DNA of 64,000 nt, from NCBI GenBank assembly GCA_950295325.1, contig OX485807.1, forward strand, positions 3,352,501 to 3,416,500. The letters run 5' to 3'. The notes below the pieces were generated by a model that had not been told where the DNA came from, searched no databases, and saw nothing but the letters and a program-made list of their open reading frames with translations. Within the stretch, counting starts at the first letter, position 1. Each line of letters starts with the position of its first letter. Below, piece by piece: positions 23,546-36,700 of this stretch. Source of the DNA: Polytrichum commune (lineage: Eukaryota; Streptophyta; Polytrichopsida; Polytrichales; Polytrichaceae). The position numbers and the translations under genes were made by a program.

Positions 23546-23795
23546 TTAATAGGGAGAATGCACGGGATCACTTTAGTGTGATAGCTTGTTTGGGATATGT
23601 GACAAATTCATATTTCTTGCACCTTGCCATCTATGGTCCACCCAATCATAGTGGTATATGTATATGGGCGAACCAACATTATCTCAACCAACCATGTGGG
23701 AACTTAGGGGCTCACCCTCGTAGGAAATAAGTGTGGGGTGATTTGTCCGTGTCCGTTCAAGGTGTTCACCTTTAAAAGGAGGCATTGGTCTTCAT
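23546..23795 (+). mobile_element. 5S-rRNA-derived retroposon, copy 2 (diverged)
   Basis: The 3' two thirds (CTATGGTCCACCCAATCATAG, CCATGTGGGAACTTAGGGG, TTCACCTTTAAAAGGAGGCA) align in order with the element in the GDPD intron at 37184. The head is badly eroded but keeps pieces that fit 5S rRNA (AATGCACGGGATC, GCTTGTTTGGGA). It could be a 5S-headed SINE or a solo Cassandra-type LTR. Confidence 0.55.
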
Positions 23796-24990
23796 AATTT
23801 TCTATGATAGTTGACTATCCCAACCCCTACATATTAGAAATTTGTCACAATTGTTGCTCTTACAAAGTAGTTCAAATAAGACACGTTTTGTGTTGGAGTG
23901 TCCCTTCTACAACATAGACATTTAAACTTCCGTTTTTATTTCAATATATAGTACTAGGCAATCTCAAGTCTTACGTCTAATTGAACCATCAAGTTGACAT
24001 TAGTCTCTATCTCATGGAGGCCATTACACTTTGTTACTCTAGGGACTTGGTTTTCTTAAAACAAAGAAGAATCGAAGTGTTTATTTCATAAAGGAATTGA
24101 AGTGAATCATAAAGCCCAAAAAAGTCCACGTTACCTTGTTTGGCTTCTTGGGTTGGGAATCATAAGGGCTAGTAGCAACCGCTGGGGGTGGGGGATATAA
24201 TTCCAATGAAAATGAGAAAAAGCATGCTTGTACAAAGCACCTCGTTGGTGCACCACATCCTAAGAGATTAAACCTCAAGTGCTATTTGATTTTCATGGCT
24301 TTTGAGTTTTGCAAATTCCATAGCGTGACATAATGTGAATTAGTCTTTTTGACGCCATCTTGATATACGTTTTAGTCCCACTAGCCTTTGGCTTTTCAAG
24401 CTTTTCAAGCTTTTCAAGCTTTTACCCCGGTTTCACTTCATTCACGAGTAACAATCTACACCAATTATCCTAAATATTGGGTGTTACTATTCGAAATTAT
24501 ACAATGCAATAATATCATACTCAAGAGTTCAATTTTCACTAACAAAAAGTTCAATTGGTTGTTCGGGCATTATCGAACATAAATGGGTTAACTTGGTAGA
24601 GTACCACATTCTCATCAAATGGTCAGAGCACTGCATGATTCTGAACAGTTACTTGCACTAATTGGGAATACCAGTGTAGTATCGAGTTAAGCTTGTCGGG
24701 GGAATGGCACGCTTCTGCTCGAGGGCAATTGCAAGGAATTCCATCACATTGGTGGACCTGAGCCAAGAGGTACGGTTCGATCTCAGAGTTAAATTCTCAA
24801 AAGAACTCGTGACTCGAGGGCAATCACGAGGAATTCTATGATATTGGCGGATCTGAGCCAAGAGGTACATTCACGCAAGTGCAATGCATAACTTACACTA
24901 CCACGAATTCAACCACGCCCCCAGCATGGTGGCCAGGAGAATGCAGCTGACAGGTTGAAACCGAGTCTGCAACTTGACAGAAGAATACCA
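23796..24990. other. Intergenic upstream of the methyltransferase gene
   Basis: No gene recognised. A short 10 bp tandem repeat (CTTTTCAAGC, about three units) lies at about 24392-24422. A 56 bp block (CTCGAGGGCAAT ... GAGCCAAGAGGTAC) is directly repeated at 24718-24773 and 24813-24868, with a 95 bp period. Confidence 0.45.
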
Positions 24991-26788
24991 AATAGAACTC
25001 ACAAGTTACTGCTGCCACGCGGAGGAGGAGTTTGCAGGGCGAGGGAGGGAGGAAAGTTCACCTGTCTGTCTGTCTACTGTAGTGGTCAGGCAGCACCAAT
25101 GGCCTGGTCCCCTAGAATTCCGAATCTACCTACCACGCCCACTGGAACTACCACGCCCACACCGAAGGAAGGAAGGAAGTGGAGCTTGCCTTGCCCCATT
25201 CAGATCACAACTCCCCCTGCTCGCTCCAAGTCTTCCCTCTTCTGCCGCTCTCTCTTTGCAGCCTCTTCCAGGCTCCTCCGTGTCGGAAGAGCGCTCTCTG
25301 CACCGCTCTGCAAGGTTGGTTGGTACCTTTCAACTCATCATCGTGCATATCAGCTTGCATTCCTGCTCCATACCTGACGTTTGAGAGAGACGCGTTACAG
25401 GTTCTGTTAGTGCCCGGACTGTCTAGCTCAGATTCTGTGTTTGTCAGTGCTTCACTAGATTCGGAAAAGTACCTGGTTTCGTTGAATCTATACTCTGTGT
25501 GTTTCTGGGTGAGAGAAAGAGAAAGAGAGGCATTACAAGCCTATCTAGCTCAGCTTCTGTGTTTCTGAGTGCTTCACTAGATTCGGAAAAGTACCTAGTT
25601 TTGTTGAATCTATACTTTGTGTGTTTCTGGGTGAGAGAGAGAGAAAGAGAGGCATTACAAGTCTATCTAGCTCAGATTCAGTGTTTCTGAGTGCTTCACT
25701 AGATTTGGAAGTTTCTTGAGTACCTGGCTTTGTTGGAGAATCTAGTTTTTGTGTGTGTTTTTGGGCTAGGTGGTACGTTTGAGTATTTTGGGCTTTTCGT
25801 GCTGGATTTTTGATTGAGGTAAGTAGATTTGGAATGTTGAGTACCTGGTTCTGTTGAATCTAGTCTTTGTGTGTTGTTGGGCTAGGTGATACTTCGATCA
25901 GGTTTTTGAGCATTCTGGGCCTGTGGCTGCTGGACCTTTGGTTTGGGTAAGTCTCTCTGCAATGGCGAGTCTGTTTAGCTCAGGTTTTGTGCCTGAATAG
26001 ATTTGCAAGTTAAGTGTCTGGTTTGTGCGTTTGGCCAGGGGGTTATTTTTAGAGGATTGTGGGGTTTTGGTGCTGCACTGCCTTTGAGTAGATCGGATTC
26101 ACTGTCTGCGATTGTTTGACTAGATTGGAGTGTTTGTTCCTTTTTGTAGTTGTTGGATCTAGGCTTTGGGACTTGCTTGCTTGTTCGGTCTGGGTAAATT
26201 TGTCTGTAATGGCTCTGTCTAGCTCATACTTTGTGTCTGAGTGCTTGAGTACCTCTGGAATTTGGAGGTGCGGGGATTTGGGCAGGGCGGTTCTTGGATC
26301 ATGTTTTCGAAGATTTTGGGCTTTGCCTTCCGGTTTGAACTGGATGAGAGTGTCATGGCTTAGTGTAGTTCACATTTCATTCATGATGGGTGCTTGAGAA
26401 GTTGGAGTGGGTTTCTAATTCTGTTTTTCTCGCCTTGTCTCTAGTTGGATGAGGTTGTTGGGGTTTTGGATGTGGTGACGCTGAAAGCTTGTGTTCTTGC
26501 GCATCCAATACTCCGGATCGCCAAATGCCAAAATTGTTTACATTCGCCAGTTTTCTCTGACCCAGGAGCTTGATTGTGCGCAGAATATTTATTAATCAGG
26601 AGGGCTGAAACTTCAAGACTAGCCGGCTCTGACTTCTCTTGAGGGTATGATTATCACCACCTACTAAACGAGTCTATTTGCAGATTTTGTGTAGAGATCT
26701 ATGATTTTAGTTGCTCAACTCTTAGGACAGGTTTACTGAAACATTAATGTTCTTAACCAGAGTAAGCAGGCCACAGGAGAGTGTCAGG
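24991..26788 (+). other. Inferred 5' leader and leader intron of the methyltransferase gene
   Basis: A GC- and CT-rich stretch (about 25000-25313) ending CTCTGCAAG followed by GTTGGT looks like a non-coding first exon with a splice donor. The next 1.4 kb is T/G-rich, intron-like sequence up to the coding start at 26789, with candidate acceptors at 26759 (AACCAG), 26775 (CCACAG) and 26787 (TGTCAG). It contains the 122 bp tandem repeat. Long leader introns are common in plant genes and often boost expression; that is inference. The small overlapping ORFs in the CT-rich exon are not credible proteins. Confidence 0.45.
25423..25740. repeat. Tandem repeat, 3 units of 122 bp, in the leader intron
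   Basis: Units begin at 25423, 25545 and 25667 with CTAGCTCAGMTTC. Each contains GTGCTTCACTAGATTYGG, and the first two contain GTGTGTTTCTGGGTGAGAGA. The period is exactly 122 both times. More degenerate relatives (TGTGTGTTGTTGGGCTAGGT) continue to about 25900. Confidence 0.85.
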
Positions 26789-29700
26789 ATGAAGGAAAAC
26801 ACAACCAGGCCTGGTGCCTTTGGCACGGGCAGGAGCATTTGGTCCTTGGCGCTCATGGTGCTCGGTCTGTGCGCCGTTTCCTTCTACCTTGGGGGCGCCT
26901 TCTATAGCACTCAGGAGAAGATGCTGGAGGATAATGCGGGTGGATCAGCTGTCGCAGAGCGAACGGGGTGTATCCCCATAATGAAAGTAGAGGCTTTCCC
27001 AGTATGCAACATCACTCTTCAGGATTCCACACCTTGCCAGGATCCCAAGGTAGGCCACCTCGTCCTATTGGCTCCAAGGATTTCTCCCAATTCCTTTCAA
27101 AATGGATACAAATTCCTGTCTTAGTTCTGAAACAAGCGGTGAACTACACTTCCAACTCTGGTTTGATGTTCTTCGCAGATGAGGTATCAGCATAATAGAT
27201 AATTTGTGTTTAGCGGTGGGCCTGTTTGGAGCATGAACTTCTAATGGCAGTCAAGTTCCTATGGTTAATGCAATGTTTTGTTTTCTTGTGTTCAGAGATG
27301 GTCAAGGTACTCCAAGCAGCGAATGGCTTTCAGAGAACGACATTGCCCTCCCCGCACCGACCGTCCTCAGTGTTTGATTCCTCCGCCCACAGGTTATAAG
27401 CAACCCATTTCATGGCCAAAGAGCCGTGACGAATGCTGGTACAAGTAAGTTTCTCTTGAAAATAAAATTTGCAGTCGTCAGTCTGATAGTTAGATCTTTG
27501 ATTCGGGGGTCATGTCAAAGCTTTCTCAATTAGATCGTGACATGCAAAATGAATTTTACGAAGTTCTGGATCCAACTCGGACCAGGAGGTGCAGCCATGG
27601 CCTTTGGCCTAATTAGAGTTTATGTTTGTGAATGGAATTGTAGGAATGTGCCATATGAGTGGATCAACAGTCAGAAGGCCAATCAGAACTGGCTCAAGAA
27701 GCAGGGTGAGAAGTTCATCTTCCCCGGAGGAGGCACCATGTTTCCCAACGGTGTGGGAGAGTACATTGACCAAATGGAGGAGCTCATCCCAGGGATGAAG
27801 GATGGAACCGTCCGAACTGCACTCGACACCGGTTGTGGGGTGGGTTATCATTTCAAAGCATGAGGTTTTCTCAAAGAAGACATATGTCACAATTTAAACT
27901 ATATTATTTTGGTAATCATTGAATATAGATGCTTTCATATCTCATAACTGAGAGTATGTACTCCGGGTGTTGCATAGGTTGCAAGTTGGGGAGGTTACTT
28001 GCTCGAGAGGGGTATCTTGACAATGTCACTTGCACCAAGGGACAACCACGAAGCTCAAGTGCAATTCGCGTTGGAGCGAGGAGTGCCTGCCATGTTGGGA
28101 ATCATCTCCACTCAGCGCATGCCTTACCCTGCCAACTCCTTCGACATGGCTCACTGCTCCAGATGCCTCATTCCATGGACCGAATTCGGTGAGTCTTTGT
28201 TTGGTGTCTTAAGGTCTTGTTGTTTTACAGTGAGGAGTAGTTTCGTTTGTAACCAATTGAACCAATTCTGATGATACAATCTGTATCAAATTTTCAGGTG
28301 GAATTTTCCTTCTCGAGGTCGATCGTGTCCTAAGGCCAGGTGGTTTCTGGGTGTTATCCGGACCACCTATCAACTACGAGATTCACTGGAAGGGATGGGA
28401 GTCTAGCGAGGAGGCGGAGAAGAACTTGCTAGACAAGATCGAGGGTTTGTTGAGCAACATGTGCTATAAGAGATACGCCATGAAGGATGACATTGCAGTG
28501 TGGCAAAAGCCTTTGGACAATTCTTGCTACGAGGAGCGTGCCGAGGATGTCTACCCACCAGTCTGTGATGATGCCATTGAAGCTGATGCCGCATGGTGAG
28601 CTAATTTTTTTGTATCCTGAATCAATTTCTATTTTGTGAGTTGGCTCACGGGATCGAGGACATTTTTCGAACAGTAATTGTCTCTGCTCGTTACTTCACA
28701 AGTTCATCACCTCAGTTCCACGAATGTATGGCATTTTGGTAGATTTGACACTTTCACCCGTGGTATTATCTACCTTTCTTATAGATACTGGACTGAAGTA
28801 ATGTAGTTCAGGCCCATTGTGCTTCAAATTCAGCAAAGAAGATTTGCAAATTGGCAACATTGTTCTCTCCTAAAGCCGAAAGTTTTTGATGAGTTTTTTC
28901 ATATTCTTCTACCAGGTATGTGCCAATGAGGCCTTGCGTTGTTCCCCAACACTCTGGCATGAAGACGCTAGGTGTGGGTCAAACTCCCAAGTGGCCAGAG
29001 AGGCTGACAACTCCACCAGAGAGGCTAACGATCATCCAAGCTTCCGGAGGATCCCACAAGTTCAACTCCGACACACGGGCGTGGAGGGAGAGTGTGAAGT
29101 ATTACAAGCAGTTGGTCCCAGAGTTCAAGAACAAGGTTATCCGTAATGTGATGGACATGTACACTTCCTTCGGAGGTTTCGCTGCTGCTCTCAAGGACGA
29201 CCCTGTGTGGGTTATGAATGTCGTTTCTTCTTATGCTACCAACACTCTTGGTGTCGTCTACGATCGTGGATTAATTGGTACTTACAACGATTGGTGAGTG
29301 ACACTAACCATATGTGTGCAATTTTGCTCAATGGCCAATCTCATCAAGACTACTAAGTTGAACTAATCTGAAATGAAAGGACCTCAGTCAGGAGGTTTGA
29401 TTGTTTTGGTTTGACGCAGCTGCTGTACAAAGTAAATATATTCTATTTTAAATTGTTTCTTATTGTTAGATATTTTGCTCATTGCAGGTGTGAGGCTTTC
29501 TCTACATACCCCAGAACTTACGATCTCCTTCATGTTGCTGGTCTCTTCTCAGCTGAGGGTCACAGGTATTTCAAAAACGTATTAGATTTCATGAGTTGTT
29601 AGCAGTAATCTGGTATTGATGCGACACGCATCATAATCCTCAAATGATATTTCATTACTGATTTCACCTCAAATTACAACATTGAAGCCTTGCCTGTCAA

Positions 29701-30079
29701 ACAAAGGGTTGAATTATGAAATGTTTGAATGTTGAATGAATGCAAAGCTAAATGTCGAGCTAGTACTGAACATCAACATCAATTGTCAGAGATGGTCTGT
29801 ACTAAGTATGCATCAAATACTCATAAAAATTCATTGGATGGCAGATGTGAAATGATGGATGTGATGTTGGAGATGGATCGAATTCTTCGACCAGGCGGTC
29901 TTGTTATCATTCGTGATGGTTACTCCTACTTGGAACAAAGTGAGACCCTGGCCAAGGCCATGAGGTGGAAGTGCACACGATACGACAGTGAGCTTGGTCC
30001 AGAGGATTCCAATGGTCTGTCCATATGCCGAAAGGAGTTCTGGCAATCAAAGGAGGTCATGGTCACCGAGGAAGTCTAA
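26789..30079 (+). CDS. Probable pectin methyltransferase (DUF248 / QUA2-PMT family), 601 aa
   Basis: Inferred coding exons: 26789-27049, 27296-27444, 27644-27839, 27978-28188, 28298-28595, 28916-29293, 29488-29565 and 29845-30079. All junctions are GT-AG and phases agree, giving 1806 nt. The start is placed at MKENTTRPG; an in-frame ATG 14 codons upstream is possible. Residues 17-38 form a single membrane anchor, as in Golgi type II proteins, followed by a lumenal domain. Motifs along the protein: [46 protein letters not shown], the S-adenosylmethionine site [16 protein letters not shown] (about 196-211), [47 protein letters not shown] and, near the C-terminus, [15 protein letters not shown] and [12 protein letters not shown]. 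Length and order match Arabidopsis PMT proteins. The family is thought to methyl-esterify homogalacturonan in the Golgi; the substrate here is inferred. No break was seen. Confidence 0.93.
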
Positions 30080-31681
30080 GAGGGGAATTCAGCACATCTC
30101 CAGCTTTCCTTGCAATCATTGTGGCAATCCAGGCATCCCAGACGGACGAGACACAACTTCAGGAAAAACTGCCTGTGCAACTGCCAATTAGTTTACCGTT
30201 TCTGGCAGGAGTGAAGATTAGTTTAGTTGCTAAGAAAAGGGAAAGGATGAGAAGCAGCAAATTGCACGTGCCTCTCTTTTTCATGGCACATGTAGTATTA
30301 TATGGAAGGACTAAGGCATGGAGAAGAAGAGATAAACAGCATCGAGTTGTTAGGAGAGAGCTATTTCTAATCCTTTCATCAGAGCTACGGCTAATCAGAT
30401 TCTTTGTTGGCAGTTTGTAACCACCGCAACTAGTCTACCACGACAAAGTGGCAGCAAAAGCTGCTCAAAGCTAGCAGTTTCTAATTAATGTAACTGTGAG
30501 GTTCCAGGCAAAGTCAATATCATTCGAGTTGCCCATTCCACATTAATTGTTCATGTGATTTCGATTGTTCAATTTGTTCAACTATGGATCTGGTGTTCAT
30601 AGGCTTATTTCTGGCCATGGAGCGCTTCCTTTGGCAGTAGATCTGGCTTTGGAAACGTATGCTACCAAAGATTGCGAATTTGGCAGAAGGGTTTCCCGAA
30701 ATTCTCTGTCTTGGTACAAATTGGTTGGGAATTCGGTCTACAAATGGCAGGCAATGGACAAAATCCAGCATTCAACATTGGGAAAGGAAGTGAAATTGAT
30801 TCTAAGTCCGTGAATCGTAGATGCTCATGGAACTCTTGGAAGCACATCAAGATGGTATCAAAAAGGACCTTTCCCTAGGGTAATGGAGTGTAGTGGCCTC
30901 CGTAAGATAAAGTCTAATAACAACTTGATGGTGCAATTGGAAGGAATTATGAGACTGCCTAGTACTGCATTCTGAAATAGGGAATAAAATTTATCTCCAA
31001 CAAAGTTGTGTCTTATTTTCAAAAACATTGTAAGAGTGACATAATCTTTTGAGATTGGGATAGTGGACCTTTGGTCACCTACACTGGCGAGTATATGGTT
31101 CGAGGTGCGGTTACTAAGCAGCAACAATTTTGTGTTGAGATGGTGTTAGTGGTGGCGTCATGTACATGTCACATTCATAGTTGAGAAGGTCCTTGAGGTG
31201 AAAAATAATCTGAGTTGTAACTTATCATCGTCTCCTTTGTTGGTTTAGCTCCTGGCACCCACCAAGGAGACCCACCAAGGAGAGGAGTGAATGAACTCTA
31301 CATGGATATGTGTGATTAGGTTCCCTTCACAAATAGGTTCCCCTTTTACCCATGCAAATGACCTTGGGACAAAACCAGATGAAGAACAACTTATATCATT
31401 ATTTCTTCATCCATGAGCAATCCCAGTAGGAAATAATTAGTGTATTTTGTTACGGCAATGATGAATATTCAAAATTATAGTGTGGAATGTCAATAAATTA
31501 TCCTGGGACAACTTATTTGCACAAACCAGTGTAGCTCCTTTTCACAAGCGAAAGGTTCCTAAAGCAAGCCCTGCACCAAACTCCAAATATGTGCTCTTCT
31601 TTTTAGAATTTGCATGCAGCCTCCACTCAACTTGCTTGCTCATCATCTCAAGCCTACTCGGAACTAGGTGTGCTATAGATT
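30080..31681. other. 3' flank of the methyltransferase gene and intergenic sequence
   Basis: The first several hundred bases probably hold the 3' UTR, but no poly(A) signal can be chosen with confidence. The minor ORFs at 30520-31130 overlap on both strands and have no family signature. About 31290-31390 is an inverted relative of the repeat at 6725 and 12050. Confidence 0.4.
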
Positions 31682-31880
31682 CCTCTAAAATGATCGGTAA
31701 TCTCCTGAAGTCTGAAACTTCAACCAGTTCATCTGTAACTAACCACTGGTGCTCCCTGAGCCCTGTACCACAAACCTCAAATGAATAAAGCAAAACTGGA
31801 AGATGTCAACATGTAACCGGTTGGATTTTGAATCACCAGGATCTTTACCAACTATGCCCAAAAATTTCCCGGGCATTGGT
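31682..31880. mobile_element. hAT-type MITE (family H), copy 6, internally rearranged
   Basis: The left part (31682-31760: ATTCCTCTAAAATGATCGG, CTTCAACCAGTTCATCTGTA) is in reverse orientation. The right part (31806-31880: ATGTAACCGGTTGGATTTT, ACTATGCCCAAAAATTTCCC) is in forward orientation. About 45 bp of unrelated sequence separates them. The element has therefore been split by an inversion or built from two truncated copies. Confidence 0.6.
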
Positions 31881-33750
31881 GTGGTGTCCCTACTCATGGT
31901 ATGGCATAACATGCCTTCATAAATTACACCTATGTTGGGTTGCGTGAAGTGTTACCCCAAGATTTCTTGTTGGTGTCTTTAAGGCTCTCAAACTCATCAA
32001 TTTTGTGAGGTTCAAATGATTATAAGATAGATATGCCTTATTCTAACACCTGATTTAGGGTGCAAAAAAGTTCAATATTCTTCTAGAACTAACATTTGTT
32101 GTATTATTCTAAGCTTTAATACAATGGTGCATTATTTGGAATAGCCAAAAAGTTGATGCTCAATATCCATTCAACACTAACCAGTTTAGCCACACCTAAC
32201 TCTATAGCCACATTAGAAGATTGCATATATGCTCTTTGAATTTTTTTTTCAAATTGAGGTTTAGTCACCCTTAAAATCTCATCCTCATGGCATTTGATTT
32301 GTGCAACATTTGTTAATCAACCATGTTCTTTTTCTAGATTTATTGCTAATCATAGGAGGCTAAACCTTATGGAAGTAACTATGATAAACTCGACTACTTT
32401 AGTAAGAACAACCTATGAAGTGGGGATATTCTTTGCAAGCACCACATGTCAAAACTTTAAAAAAAAAAACTTCCAACCTAACTAGTGGGTGTTGGGCAAT
32501 TTGATCTACACTCTTGAACCCAATTGTAACTAGAACAAGAACAATACACTCCTAAAGCTCACATACCAAACATTCACATTTGTTCAAAATCTCTTGAGAT
32601 GCAGTTTGATAAAGCTTGCATTCTATAATATGTTGGAGATGGCAAACTTCATTATCATATGAATAAACGTGTTAGCTTCCAAATAATATTTTTGATTAAG
32701 AAAAGACCATTTTTGATGTTTAAGCACTTCAGAATCCATATAGAAAGTTTGGTAGATAGTAGATTTTTACAATAAAAACAACTAAAAATGAATCAAGAAA
32801 ACATTATCAAACTCATAAATTCATTTATACACCTTATAGAGTGACATAAAAATAGCCACAACCCGCTTTGAATTGTTAGGCTCTTAAAGTTAAAGCACAT
32901 AAAAAAAAGTCTATTTAAAATAGAAAAAAGGCTTACTTTTCCATTTCCTTTCTATATTTAAGTTTTTGGGTTCTGTGATACTGCACTCATTGTGTAGTAC
33001 AAGTGATGTTGATTCTTGGCATTCCTATGCATCTGTAATACCTATTCAACCCTAAAGAACTAATCTCGAGTGAAATCGTGACATGGAAGTGGGTGATTCC
33101 CTGTTTTTTAGAGACGAAACCTTCAATACATAGGTTAAATTTTTGTGTGTATGAAGTTGCAACTTCAAGTTTTTATAAAAATATGAAATGGAATCTACAC
33201 AGTACAGGAGAATGAAGAATCCATATGCCTTAGGGACAAAAACAGCCAGCAGAGTTGAGTAACTTAGAGAGATCTCAAGCAGTCCGGCAATACCAACTGA
33301 AGGAAACTCAAACACTTGGTAAGCATGTGGCATCCCAATCAATCAAAGAGCCAGTCAGTCCTTGAGTCTGACTTGAACAGGATATAATAAGCAATCTTAG
33401 TTATGACTGTCAGATACGGCATCGCCTGTGCACGGAACCAAAGAGAATGGGACAACAAATCGGATCGGTCTCTTTGCAACAAAAGAAAGAATAAGGATTC
33501 GATTCGGTGTGCACGGAGGCCACCCGCAGATGAAGTCCAGCAATTTCTAGAGCTCAAGAAATGCATTGTAGCATGTGAAATGACTCATTTTGCAGCTTGT
33601 TGATGTGGCCAGCGTACTTAGATGTTGAGCAACATTTTGGTCTCGCAGTATCGGAGAAGATTAGGGTAACATAAAATTCTTTGAGCAGGAATCTGAGCAT
33701 TGGGACAAGTCTCGGAGACTGGGTGTACTCGAACATCATAGCATAGCATG
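31881..33750. other. Intergenic upstream of the GDPD gene
   Basis: AT-rich to about 33000. No gene recognised; the ORFs at 33052-33760 overlap on both strands without family signatures. The promoter and leader of the GDPD gene should lie in the last few hundred bases, but no element stands out. Confidence 0.4.
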
Positions 33751-36700
33751 ATGGCTTCACCGAACCCGGGGGTTGGTTATTGTGAGTTTTCTAATCTACG
33801 CTTTGCGTGTTCTGTTTATACTGTCTTTTGGGTTGGGTTAATTCAAGTGATCGTGCAGACAGTCTTGGTTGCATCATCAGATGTATACTTCATGTTTAAA
33901 TTGGTATGTGTAGGTGTTTGTTTATAATTATTTCAAAGTGGGTTGATTTAGAAGTTAATCAGTGGCCCATGAAGATTGCTATGCTAAGTTTTGGTTTAGG
34001 ATTTTAGGGTTCACTGGCCTAACAAGGGCGATTGGAGTTGGGTTTTGGAGTGGAAGGTGTATATGCTGTTTTGTTGCTGTTGCTGTTATGGGCATCTGCG
34101 CCTGAGGTTGCAAATGCGTCAAGGCGGTATCCTTACTTCCCATTGTCAAGTGAAGAGGAGGGCCCTGCTCGGCAGCCCTTGCAAAGCCAGCGCCCTTTCA
34201 ACATTGCCCACCGAGGCTCCAATGGTGAATTTCCAGAGGCCACCGCCGGAGCTTACCTTGTAAGTGACTTGGTCATCTTCTCAATCTCTTTGCCACACGA
34301 TCTCTCCACGTACTCAATAAAGCCTAAATGATTGTTTTGGCATCGCTGCTTCATTGGCCTTCCTCCACATAGCCCATCAAGTGCTTGATGACACAAAATT
34401 ATAGGTTTACACATGAAATACAAATGTTGTCAATTCCAACAGAAATGACATACTTGAGAAATAGTCGTTGTACCTTCCAAAATATCATTTTCTCCCAACA
34501 CATTGATATGATAAGATGCCATTTGCAACAACCCTGCCATGTTGATGTGATGAAAATCCATTTGCAGCAGCTCTGCTATAGCTCAATTAATCCTTTGACA
34601 TTTGCTTGACACTTCATATATTATTGAACACAAAGAGCTGATAGTCGTTAGCTTTTCCTCAAGCAAACAGACGTCTAAATTCCTATAGTGAATAAGTCAG
34701 GGTCCAGGTTATGGGCTTCTGCTGAAGTCCTCAAAGGCTCCTTGATAATCCCTCATGATGACTTTGACAGCAACTCTCGTGGTTGACACCATGTTCAAGT
34801 CTTGGAAAGAACCTTCAAAGTTGTGCAACAAGTGTTTCATAATTGCTCGTGCTTTGAAAGTGTCAGTATGATATTCTGTCCCAAGCTTGGACATCTTGAC
34901 CAAATCTTCTAGCGCACCACAGTAGACTAAGAGATAATGGCCTCCGGTACTTTTCATTTCTAGGTTGTGAAGCATGATCTAAGTCCTCTCTACACACTCC
35001 TGCGACAAACATACGTATATGATTAGGACGATCACTCTTTGGGGAAAGCATGTGGTACTTCCATTGCAAGTAGAAATTCAACAAGCTATGGGTGCAACTG
35101 CAGAGAGCTATTGTTGAAGGAGCGGACTTTATAGAGACAGACATCACTGCCACTAAGGATGGCAAGCTTATATGCTTTCATGACTTGATTTTGGATGTTG
35201 TCACCGATGTTGCCAACCACACTGAATTTGCGGATCGAATTCGCACTTACGAAGTTGAGGGGGAGACAGTGACTGGCTATTTTACAGGTAAAGACTCATC
35301 ACATGGATCATAATTTGTGAGCCAATCTATTGTGGATGGTTGTTTTTGATAAATTGAATACCACTTGAAGCTAATTGTCTGAAAGTCTCTGCTTGCCTGT
35401 TGATTTTTGCAGTGGACTTCACATTGGAAGAGATCAAGACTCTCAGAGCCCGCCAACGCTTTCCATTTCGGGACCAGTCCTACAATGGTGAGGCTTCTCT
35501 TGCATCCTAGTCAGAGTTTGGGGACACCCCTGATGTTTGAGGAAAATATTTATGGAGCCCTTTCCGAATGAGGATGTGTACGTGCTTCTGGCAAGCGCAT
35601 GCAATTTTTTGGTCCAAATCTGGCAGAATGCTTTTGAACTAGGTAATGCATGTGAGGACCCCTGCCACAGGCTGTAGTTTTCACCCAGCCCAATCTACCA
35701 AGCCGCAGTTAAGGGCAAAGGTAGATAATGGTTGCCTATTACAGCCTGTGGCAGGATGACAAGTGTCCATTACTGGATGTAGTGGTCATGTCATGCTAGG
35801 GTCATCAATTATGGGTGATAATGTGCTTTCTCATATCCAACAAGGAATTGACCAATGTTGGTCTGGTATATGGGTGAATACATAGTTTAGATAATCAACA
35901 TCGGTGATGGTATCAAAGGACGTACCCATGGGTATCAATATTGTAATACCAGTCAAATATTGATATTTGGTGGATGTTCAAGGTGAGATAATCTTCAAGA
36001 TCCATTCTATACCATCCTAAACCATATTGATACTAGGGCAATTTTACCTAGGTATGTAGGTCCTTGCATGACATAGATCCGAATGGTATTGAAAACAAAA
36101 ATACCGTCAAAATATGATATCCTCATTATTGATACCCAAAGGGTATTAAAATAGATGATACCAGTCCAGCATTGGAATAGACACGTGAGCAAAATTGCTT
36201 GGCATGACCACTATGTATCCATGAGTGTTGGATTTTAAACAAGGATTTTTAGGTTTTTATGTGCCTCCATGTTTTGCTCCTTTGTGGATCCAAAGAGAGC
36301 AAAAAGGTGACAAGAGCATGACGATAACCTGGGGTCTCCTTTGCAGGTAAATACCAGGTCCTTACATTTGAGGAATACATTGCAATTGCTTTAAATGCCG
36401 ATCGAGTGGTCGGAATATATCCTGAAATCAAAAGCCCTGTGTTTGTGAACAGACATGTGAGTTTACTTGCCACTCACATGAATTTTACTTCTCTCATTGG
36501 TGTGGTGATGCATCCTGTGTTTTTTCCTCTACAGCCATTTAACCATAACCAAGCATTGATTGTCCTTCCCTAATGGCAGGTCAAATGGCCCGGGGGCAAA
36601 ACACATGAAGACATTTTTGTTGAGACACTGTTGAAGCATGGTTACAAGGGGAAGTATTTATCAAAGGAGTGGAAAGAGCAGCCTTTATTTATACAATCTT

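Noticed and set aside
24955-25568. Three overlapping ORFs of 129-140 codons upstream of the methyltransferase gene
   Set aside because: Overlapping frames in CT-rich leader sequence, low-complexity proteins, no family; better explained as a non-coding first exon.
34709-35165. Minus-strand ORFs of 88-100 codons inside GDPD intron 2
   Set aside because: They overlap the conserved GDPD exon 3 on the other strand or lie in its intron, and show no recognisable domain.
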